Shown here: positions 12,181 to 20,699 of the stretch, piece by piece | Layout of the letters: each line of letters starts with the position of its first letter | Numbering within the stretch: position 1 is the stretch's first letter | NCBI GenBank assembly: GCA_013339765.2 | Contig: CM023451.1 | Coordinates: 153,614,623-153,678,622, forward strand | DNA length: 64,000 nucleotides | From: Haemaphysalis longicornis | Taxonomy: Eukaryota > Arthropoda > Arachnida > Ixodida > Ixodidae | Direction: 5' to 3' | The notes under the pieces: generated by a model | The model's input: only the letters and a program-made list of their open reading frames with translations | Told to the model about the DNA's origin: nothing | Databases searched by the model: none | Position numbers and translations under genes: made by a program

Positions 12181-12415
12181 AGAGTTTTAGCAGTCCGTTC
12201 GTTCCGTCGCGTACGTAGCTAGCGTGTTTACCGGGACCCGTCTGGGCACTTGGGCATTCGTCACGGTACGGGGATTAGTTCCGTGCGCCTGCCTTCGCCT
12301 TGTCCGCGCCTCTTCGCCCTTCCTCCTCGCCCTTCGGCGCGCGCAGGCGCAGACCGGTCACGGATAACCCGGTAACAACGTAACGAACGGAACGGACGGA
12401 CTGCTAAAACTCTCT
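12181..12415. mobile_element. MITE insertion present only in hAT copy 2
   Basis: The 235-bp element starts AGAGTTTTAGCAGTCCGTTC and ends GGACTGCTAAAACTCTCT. ATT flanks it on both sides (12178-12180, 12416-12418). Copy 1 has the uninterrupted sequence at about 7395-7406, which acts as an empty site and defines a 3-bp duplication. The insertion is therefore younger than the split of the two hAT copies. Confidence 0.82.
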
Positions 12416-14171
12416 ATTGTAATTTCGTGACTTGATATGATTTTACGTTCGAGACTTGTGCTTTGCGCCGCCGTTCGTGGAAACGAACGCTAAGCCCTGG
12501 CGGAGCATTGCCACGTGAAACCCAATTTCTGTAGCAGATGGTAAAAATTAACGTTGTTAATTTGGATCCGTTCAACCATTTTTTTTTGTTATTTTAACAT
12601 TCACGTGAACAACCCTAATATTTTAAGTGTTACCACAGCGCTTTCCTTTCACTTCACCCAACGGTGCAAGACGCTGCTGCTTTTAGTCTATTCCTCCCCC
12701 CTCTACCCCCAGCAAAACTTCCGCGAAAAAACAACAGAAAAACGAGGTCGATTAGGCGCGTGTGCATTTCGTTTTAATTATTCTCTCAATCAATCTCGCC
12801 TTCGTTGCATTCGGTGTCAGTTCTACTTAAAACTAACAAACAAACGATCACACTTACGTTGGCGTTACTTAGGGGAGGGGAAAGCTGAGCTCCGCCGGCA
12901 ATCATCCCCCTAAGTAGAGAGAGAGGGGTGTCACTTGTGCTTCACCATTGCGTCGACTGGACTTCGAAAACTTGAAGACGACTGTTGCCGCTCTCGTCAC
13001 ACTAGCCTATTCATTTTTTTTTTGCTCCTGATAATGGGAGGAAGCGATGTAATTTCCAAGGGGGGCGACTGAAGGCGCAGAAAGAGCGATTCCTGGAATG
13101 GTTGCGCCGTTGATATGACCGCGACGCGCGGAATGGCGTAGCCAACAAACGATAGTGGCCATTGTGTTCTCAGTGGCTTTTTGGGTGGCTTTTTGTGTCA
13201 CATTATAGAGGTTTCGTGCGCCCATGGTGAATGTAAAGCCTTTTCTCTCTTTAAACGCGAAGTGTGCTATGTCATTGTTCTGAATGTATCACCCAATTCC
13301 AGCAAAAGCCTCCACTAAGAGGCTAGCAGTATGTTCTAAATAAAAAATAAAAAATCACTGCGGTGACGCTTCGGAGACCGTGAACTCCACGTCGCCAGTA
13401 GGATTTTCAGGGGAAACCGAAAATAATATGGCTGAGAAAGAAATCTGGTCGAGATTCGAGCGTACAGGCGGGAGGTGGGAGGGAGGGGGGGGGGGGGGGG
13501 CGCTAGAACAAAGAATTAAAATGTGGTAAATGTAGGCTTGTAAACATTAAACGAATGTTGGTTGTACCGAACACAATGGGTGGAATTTGTATGCACAACC
13601 GTTACTCGCTTCACCAGCATTTAGGACATTAGAACGTGCGGCTGTTTTCCAAAAGGCCCGTTTTTCCTCCCCGACAATATCCTAGACCAGTGTTCGCGAA
13701 TTCATTTTAGCAAGGCAGCCCAGCCTACGTAATACTCTTCATAAGGTTTTCTTCATTCTGGGGGGCGAGGTAATGTTTGTTACTTTTTGGATATTGAGAG
13801 TGTGCATATAATTTATGTAATTTGAGGGTGTGTAAATTAAAAAAATACAAAAGGGGCGGTAGACCATCGTAAACACAGGTAATTGTATTAGCTATAAAAG
13901 TTCGAATATAAATTAACAACCTGTCATAAATGAAAAAAAAAAAAACGTGTGCTAAAGAATTCAATCGTCTGCATAACAGGTGTCCACAGGAAGAGGTATT
14001 AAACAAAAATAAATAAATGTAGAATTTCTAAAAATACCTGGCAAAGATCGAAGATGGCATCAATCAAAAAAATAAATTCACTGCTCCAGATTGTTGTCCA
14101 TAACCCACGTTAAGCGGAAATAAAATATAACGGCTGTCGCAAACAGGCAAGCACCGGATAATTTGGTCGCC

Positions 14172-14290
14172 GCAATGTCCGTACACCGAAATGTGCGTGC
14201 ACCAAAACGCCCGTACACCTATATGTCCGTACACCGATATGTCCGTACACCGAAATTTCCGCACCCAAATATCCTGCAACGAAATGTCCT
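14172..14290 (-). repeat. CCGAAATGTCCG array, subterminal in hAT copy 2
   Basis: Tandem ~16-bp units CCGAAATGTCCGTACA correspond to 5502-5623 in reverse complement. Confidence 0.75.
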
Positions 14291-14645
14291 CGAGCCGTCT
14301 GGAGCTTGTCCAGTACTCCCTGAAAAAATTCACCTAGGAGCATTTCTTTTGATTATCTTTATCTCCAGATAATCTGCTGCCGGTGGTGTTAATATTCGTA
14401 TAATATACGTAGTTCAATGTGAGTTTTAAATGTCTCACTTAATTTCGACCCAGGATTATCCGACACTATATTTTAATTTAAAAACCTAATTGTAACGTTA
14501 ATGTAACGACACGTTCCAATTTTCGAAGTGGAACTGGAACGCGTTTCTTTCGCAATAAAGGAACTTGTAACGGGAACTCGTTTCAAAATTGCAAGGAACG
14601 AGGAACGAGCTTTCGTTCCTATTTTGGAGGACGTGTACAACACTG

Positions 14646-14653
14646 CGTTCTGC
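14646..14653. repeat. 8-bp target-site duplication, right hAT copy, right side
   Basis: CGTTCTGC is identical to 11319-11326. Confidence 0.9.
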
Positions 14654-16868
14654 TTTGTTACGGAGTCGCACAACGTTGTTACAGCTCTTCACAATGTCTA
14701 AAGGTGTAAGCAACCTTCGAGCTTAAAAGTAACAAATCCCTGTATTGGTTTTATACGTTAACTGATGAACAGAAGCACAGCGGAACGAGACCGGGACGCA
14801 ATCTCTGATCGTGACGCGCTGTGCGTCCACTAATTTTCAAACGACTGCTGATAGATACAGAAAAAGGAAACTCGATTGATCTTTGGTTTGTTCTTGTCCC
14901 CTCGCCATTTCAATGAGAATGAATTAATTCACGGTATATCAAAGTTTGATAAGTTGGCAGAGAGAAAAATGCAAACGCTAACCCTGTTTATAACTGTAGA
15001 CAAGTTGTACCGTCTTTAGAATGCCCTAAAACTTCGTTAATTCGCACCCGCTTGACCAGAGTTTTCTTTTAAATGTAGGGGCTACAAATCCTTGATACGC
15101 TTTCCCTAACTATGGCTCAATTTATGAAAGTGAATTGCGAAAGTGAACTGGATAACGCGTAAACGTAAAGTGGGGCGAGCTCACGAGCTTACGTTTTAAT
15201 AAGAGGCGACAACCACTTCACATAGATTTAAATGCCTATGGCTATTTGTAAATATCGGAGTCGCTTCAAACAGTGTGAATACATGTAAGCTTTCGAGGAA
15301 TATACTTTGTAAACACTTGCAAAACTGGCTACCAGCCAAGCTTGAATGTGGGCTGGATCACGAAACCATTAAGCTGCATGTATATTTTTCGGTGAAATGT
15401 ATGGCAGGTGTTCCGAAACAGCTTTCTGTAAGCGGCATGTTACTTTCAGCACTTCAAAACGTAGATTTGTTGGGTGATTTCGCAAAAAGCACTTGTCGAA
15501 CACGAAATACGCCCCTCGAACAGCAACGGCTATCAATCGCTTATTGAAAGGTCACTTTGTCTTGGCTTGGCATATAGGGCATGTGTCCAATGCCGTATGT
15601 CCATGGCCATGCGGGACATACAACACACAGGATCTTAAACAAAATGCCTTGGCCAGATACGAAGCTCGGATGGCCGACTCCATGCTCCTGTACCTATGAA
15701 ACCGAAGTCATAGCTAGCCGGCCCCAAGTCGCTTCTTTTAAGGGTTCAGTGAAAACAGGGTCCGAATGTGGGTTTTTATTTCAGTTGTGCGGCCTACGAC
15801 AGACAAACCGAACACACACGGATGTAGAAAGACACGCAGCGAGAAAAAACACTCTCCTGAAAAAAAAAAAAACTATTGGCAGCCATTACAGTAAACTGAA
15901 AAACATATTTTATTTGCTCAACATTAAAAAATGTGTACTTGTTTTCATGCATACTTGATGTCATTGTAATGTATTCACATACGGTGGTGTCAAACCACGT
16001 AATATTCAAAGAGGAGACATCGAAGAATGTTTGATTTTAACAATTATTATAGTTTACAATGTCCAGCTCAAGAGAAGTGCACTCAACTAGGCAGCTAAGC
16101 ACGCGCAATAAAAAAGAAATATTGCACCGCTATTACAGAACAAGCTGAACCCTCTCCACTCAAATAATTAATAAAGGCAAAGTCTCTTCCAAAAGACACT
16201 GCAGGGCAACTGCAATTGACGGCTGGTCCCTGGTATCAGAAATGGACGTTGAATAGCGATTTCAATAGACCATCCTAATTGTATAGAAACCTCTGGAAGC
16301 AGCAACGAAAATCAGGGGGTCAAGCGAAACGCGTGATCTTTGTTGTGCTGGCGCAATATTTCCTCGGGGTTCTCTTTTGTTACCGCGAACTCATTATCTC
16401 GACATCTTGCACACATATCTTGCATCAGAGGCGCTGGACCGTGGAGGGTTAACCTCGTCAAAGCCCTGGTTACGCCGAGCTTTCTTTCTGCCAAGGCTGC
16501 ACGAAGTTTTTTGCTGCCCGGACCACCCTTTCTTCTTTCGCGGTGCCGGTATGTCCGGCCTCCCTAAATTGCTGGTCCCCCCTTCTTTGTGTTCTTGCTG
16601 CCTGTTATAAACGTTCTCTTTCTTTCTTTTCTTTTTTTCCCCTTCGGGTGGAGTAGGATGTGAGCGACAAACACCGAAGATAGGCTCTCCTATTTGTGGC
16701 TTTATATGCTCAGCGAAGGAAAAAAGCAAGCGAATGGACAAACGAGCCCAATATGCCGCTGTAGGAGGCCAAACTAGCCGCATGTGCTGAAAAGCTCTTA
16801 ACAGTACCGTGACGACTTCACTTTTTTTTCGCTGACTTTTATATGCGACGCTGAGAGCATCTTTTGTC
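14654..16868. other. No gene recognised
   Basis: Frames are short and mutually overlapping. The 129-residue minus-strand frame at 16394-16783 is lysine-rich and unassigned. No RNA gene or element boundary is evident. Confidence 0.45.
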
Positions 16869-17400
16869 GGCTGGCCCTGTCCTTCCTGCGTGCGTCCGTC
16901 GTCGTCGTCGGCGTCCGCACTCTCCTCCGCTCACCCCGTCTCCTCTCCGATAGCGAACACTCTTTCGCGAGGGACATTGGATTGGATTCGATCGGCTTGG
17001 CTTGGCTTGGCTTGGATTGGATTTGGATTGGATTGGATTAAAGTGGATTGTGTTGGATTGTGTTGTGTCATAGCCGCGGCAGACGCACAGGCGCCGGCGC
17101 GTGCCCAGGTGAGAGCGAACACTCTCTCTCAACATCTGCGGGTGTGCGGCCCAGCGCGCTCTCACTCCGCCGGTGGGCGGTGCTGCGCGCGGTGCTGCGC
17201 ATGTGCAGTACTCTCTCTCTCCGCGGTCTCCTCTCCTTCGGGCACGCTGCGCATATAACCGGTGTGCCGCTCTCCGGCGGCCTTTCGGTCGACGGGTGCT
17301 CTCCACTTGCGCTTGAACACCCCTCAGCGTCGCATCACACCAGGGTTCCCGCGAGGGGAGGTGGGCGTAATTTTTCCTCCACGGCTCTGGTTCCCGCTGG
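16869..17400 (+). mobile_element. Helentron-like non-autonomous copy (promoter-bearing)
   Basis: The copy shares long stretches with 35790-36020 and 57085-57300: TCTCCGATAGCGAACACTCT, a (TTGGA/CTTGG)n pentamer stretch, GTGCAGTACTCTCTCTCTCCGCG and a TATA-like ATATAACC near 17253. Near 17335-17375 is the GGGTTCCCGCGAGGGGAGG box that recurs at several element ends. Relatives of this segment at 36 and 57 kb are attached to endonuclease-like and N-terminal repeat coding debris typical of Helentron proteins. The Helentron assignment is inference; family relatedness between copies is directly seen. Element ends are approximate. Confidence 0.55.
16975..17062 (+). repeat. (TTGGA)n/(CTTGG)n pentanucleotide tract
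   Basis: Degenerate pentamers ATTGG, CTTGG and TTGGA continue for about 90 bp. The same tract sits in the related copy at 57187-57285. It is internal to the element, not telomeric. Confidence 0.8.
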
Positions 17401-19160
17401 TTAGCCAGCATTCGCTTTATGTGGCTCTGCTTTTCGGTGTTCGCTATTTTTAAGTGCTTTGAAGCAGTTTGATTTTAACAGCGAAGCTGTTTCGCAAATC
17501 GTTTTTTTCGTGCCCGAAGTTAAAAATACCAAGAAATTACCGAGCGCGCGAACTTGAGCGCGGGCTTCGCGGCGACCGCCCGGCAGTTAACAAAACCAAG
17601 AAAATGCATAGCGCTCGTGTGTGCGTGCCTCGAGACGACCGCCCAGCGTCCCATGTGCACGTTTGTCAAGCCAAGCATGTCCATTTAAGAAGATTGGCCC
17701 AGATTGGCCAAACCAAATACTCCAGTGTTCACCCTAAGCGTGGTAACACCTTCTCGGAAAGAGAAAAACTCCAGTATTCGCCGTAAACGGGGCAGCACTT
17801 GCTCGGAACGAGACAGACATGTCAGAGCGTATGCCCTTCGAATGTTATATCCAATGATTGTTTCTTCCAAAAATATGAAGGAAACTCACACTAATAGCAA
17901 AAATGATGGAGCAGAGGTGGTTGCGGCAGCGAAGGCGAAGCAAATCGGCTGCAATCGTGGACTGCAATTTTTGTAATGGTTGTGAGGGTTGCGTAGAGCT
18001 TCACTACCTTCAAGTGTTCCCCGTTAGTGGGAGCTTCCTTCAGTTTTTTTTTTTTTTTTCATCAATACCATCCTCCCCAGTACGTCCTTGCTGTACATTC
18101 ACAAACTATTGTAGAAGTTGAGCCAGAGCCGCCGTGCTATTTCGTGCCCTATTTCGGGCCTTGCACAGCGCCCAATTCAGGGGACAAACCACCAACTAGC
18201 TCAGCTTACTCTCTTGCCACTACCCTCGTGAGGTGCGATATTAAAATCACCTTGCTCAGCCACTTCTCGCGTTAGGTCGGAGTCGGATGAAACTCCGGCT
18301 TCGAGCTCCCGAAGGTGAACCCCATTCTTTACCCACCAAAACCTCGGGTCTCCCAGTGTTGTGAGGCTATGAATGTTTCCGGAGTATGCAAGGACGTGGG
18401 GTATTTCCTCTCCATGTATGCGTGATTTGACCTTCACGAATCCCTCTCCTGAGTATGATGGAACTATGGTGGAACTTGACTGCATCAAATTTGGACTGGA
18501 GGCATGTGGTTACTTCATTTCCGTTCGCTGTCCAGCTGCATGCATTTGTGAACCCGGACAAAGAAAAAGGACCCCAAAGAAAACGCAAGGAAGGAAGTGG
18601 CCAGCTTTGTAGGACGAATGCAGGAAAGTGGCCTTCGTTGAATGCGCGCGCACTGCGTCATTCCCGGCTCAGATGGAGTCTGAGCCTCAGCAAACAATCT
18701 GTGCTGAGCAGCCACCGCTAGAGTAGTACGTACATTTCTCACAGGGCTCCGTAAAGACGATGGTTCTTTAAAAACAGAACAAATTTCAAATATGATGGTA
18801 TTTCTTGTGCTCTTGAAACACGAAAATTCTGACCTATCTGTCTCATTGACAGACGGCTCGTTTCAATGTGTCCCTAGTTTGAACCTCCCGGCTAAAAACA
18901 AATGAAAGAATGCTTGAACACGAGGTATATATAGGCAAGACATTTCCAAAGTACCAAAACTGGTGGAATGCCTCATACGGTTGAACACGGTAGAGCATGA
19001 AATAAACATTAGGCATATTTGAAGCAAAACATAGGCACATAAGAGCGCCAGCTATCTCCTAATAAAACACACACTCGGGATTATTTTTTTGACTAGAGCA
19101 AATAAAAAAACAGCGGGTTAAAAACGGTATCGAGGTGGGTGGGATAAAAGCAAACGTTAG
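17401..19160. other. No gene recognised
   Basis: There are short frames only. A 17-nt T run lies near 18044. The segment directly abuts the 5' monomers of the LINE. Confidence 0.5.
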
Positions 19161-19795
19161 GGGGCACGCACCGCGTCAAATTCGGCCATGAACTTGCCCT
19201 TTCTAATGCAGGCTTTCCTCCTGGGCGACAACCTCGCCCGCATGCGCAGACAGCACCGCTACGTTCCTGGACTACGAAATCGACGAGCTGCCCTGCCAGC
19301 TTCCGGCCCTTTTTGGCACAGACCAGAAAGAGGCCGTACTACCGCTGTTTCCAGTCCTAAATCAGTTCCTCACCTGGCAACCCGGAACAGCTATCTACGG
19401 CGGGATCATCGTCGTGTCTACATAAGCAGCCGCCTGTCACGGACCAGATGGGGCACGCCACCGCGTCAAATTCGGCCATGAACTTGCCCTTTCTAATGCA
19501 GGCTTTCCTCCTGTGGGCGACAACCTCGCCCGCATGCGCAGACAGCACCGCTACGTTCCTGGACTACGAAATCGACGAGCTGCCCTGCCAGCTTCCGGCC
19601 CTTTTTGGCACAGACCAGAAAGAGGCCGCACTACCGCCGTTTCCAGTCCTAAATCAGTTCCTCACCTGGCAACCCGGAACAGCTATCTGCGCGGGATCAT
19701 CGTCGTGTCTTCATAAGCAGCCGCCTGTCACGGACCAGATGGGGCACGCCACCGCGTCAAATTCGGCCATGAACTTGCCCTTTCTAATGCAGGTT
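19161..19795 (+). repeat. 5' monomer array of the LINE (~290 bp units)
   Basis: Unit 1 is 19161-19449, unit 2 is 19450-19740, and a partial third runs 19741-19795. Units begin GGGGCACGCNACCGCGTC and carry CTTTCTAATGCAG. Units 1 and 2 differ by a few substitutions and a 2-nt indel that changes reading frame, so coding through the array is unlikely. Tandem 5' monomers act as promoters in rodent L1, and a similar role is inferred here. Confidence 0.85.
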
Positions 19796-20693
19796 AGTCT
19801 TTTGCCTCACGCAGAGTGCTGCCGTTCAAATGATGCATTTCTGTTCGCGGTGTCGTGCCCCTCTGACACCCTTGACGCTTGGCGTAGATTGCTGTCCCAG
19901 CAGTTATCTTTGTACTGTGTTAAGTCTCAACTTACCTTTCTTTTGCTAATCCTTTCTGGCGACGTGGAGCTCAACCCAGGTCCCGAAACTCTTGCTCCAA
20001 CCGTTGAATCAAACGCAACTAGAATAGCGCAGTTGGAACTCGTACAAAATATTCTGAAAGACGAGCTGGCCGCAATTCGCACAGCACAATCGAACATCGA
20101 AGGTATGGTCGCCAGTATTTCCTGTCGTGTTGACGCTTTAGACAAGATAATCGGAACTTCTCCATCTCCTGATGGCAGTACTAGCACCAAAGCTACCGCA
20201 ACCGTTCAGGAACTATCCTGTGAAATAAAAGCTATTGCCGACAAATGTGACGATTCCGAAAACCGCCTTCGACGATGCAACTTGCTTTTTTTTTGGAATT
20301 CCGGACGTTAAGAATGAAACCTGGCCCCAGTCGGAAACAAGCGTAGTTTCCTTCTGTTCCGAGAAGCTCGACGTATCTATCGCTCCTACAGACATTGAAA
20401 GAGCCCATAGAATAGGCCGTTACCAGGAAGATAAGAATCGCCCAATTATCGTCAAGCTAGGCCGTTTTAAAGACAAATCCAAAATTCTCTCCGCTGGTCC
20501 TAAACTGAAAGGCACAGATTTTTCGATCCGTGAAGACTACTCTGCACGTGTCCGCCTTGCCCGCAGAAAACTTTACGAGTTCGGCCAACAAACAAAAGCT
20601 GATTTCAAAATACGGTTTGATAAGTTAAGCATAGGAGACAAAAAATATATCTACGAAGCGGTATCCGATTCCGTGATCGAACAGAAACCATAG
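19769..20693 (+). CDS. LINE ORF1 protein with 2A-like site and coiled coil (frameshifted)
   Basis: I chose the ATG at 19769, in the last partial monomer; an in-frame ATG at 19739 is possible. Residues 1-71 form a short leader with a hydrophobic LTFLLLILSG segment ending in DVELNPG, followed by P72: a canonical 2A-like ribosome-skipping motif. Residues ~80-130 form a heptad-rich coiled coil (ATRIAQLELVQNILKDEL region). Then comes an L1/CR1 ORF1-type RNA-binding region with NLLFFGIPD. Reading changes at T9 (20286-20294): the N-terminal frame ends at 20311, whereas the C-terminal frame runs to TAG at 20691-20693. One T fewer would give a single ~308-codon protein, so a homopolymer insertion or error is the simplest reading. 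The role is RNA binding and RNP assembly, by family knowledge. Confidence 0.82.
19931..19984 (+). other. 2A-like ribosome-skipping motif
   Basis: Codons 19961-19984 read DVELNPGP, matching D-x-E-x-N-P-G-P, preceded by a hydrophobic stretch and SG. Family knowledge: such motifs break the nascent chain between G and P and occur at the N-termini of some CR1-like LINEs. Predicted break: after residue 71 of ORF1. Confidence 0.85.
20286..20294 (+). other. T9 run where the ORF1 frame shifts
   Basis: Upstream frame codons read N-L-L-F-F then W and soon a stop. Removing one T restores F-G-I-P-D, the expected family motif. This is probably a homopolymer indel or sequencing error. Confidence 0.75.
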
Positions 20694-20699
20694 CAGCCA
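20691..20699 (+). promoter_or_regulatory. Candidate leaky stop UAG-CAG-CCA between ORF1 and ORF2
   Basis: ORF1 ends TAG CAG CCA, an exact match to the UAG-CAR-YYA context known from tobamovirus-type readthrough. Downstream codons continue in the same frame, without stop, into the endonuclease domain. No in-frame ATG occurs between the stop and the conserved endonuclease N-terminus (NVRSYLPKR, TETWL). Confidence 0.5.

Larger units (their letters stand above)
11327..14645 (-). mobile_element. Non-autonomous hAT-like DNA transposon, copy 2 (reverse orientation)
   Basis: This 3319-bp element has the same CAGTGTTGTAC/GTACAACACTG termini as copy 1 and an independent exact 8-bp duplication, CGTTCTGC. 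Its left end matches the right end of copy 1 and vice versa, so it is inverted. It is ~207 bp longer, mainly because a second MITE is inserted at 12181-12415. Small indels and substitutions, including poly-G/poly-C length changes near 7111/12700 and 6290/13490, separate the copies. No transposase frame is present. Different target duplications show two separate insertions rather than one giant inverted repeat. Confidence 0.88.

Noticed and set aside
5143..14645. One giant transposon with 3-kb terminal inverted repeats
   Set aside because: Each arm has its own complete terminal repeats and its own distinct 8-bp duplication, so these are two separate insertions.
16975..17062. Telomere-like pentamer repeat
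   Set aside because: The arthropod telomere is TTAGG; this is TTGGA/CTTGG, interstitial and shared by two mobile-element copies.
16839..17411. 190-residue minus-strand frame
   Set aside because: It runs across CT-rich and pentamer-repeat DNA of a Helentron-like copy. The composition is low complexity and not conserved in the sister copies.
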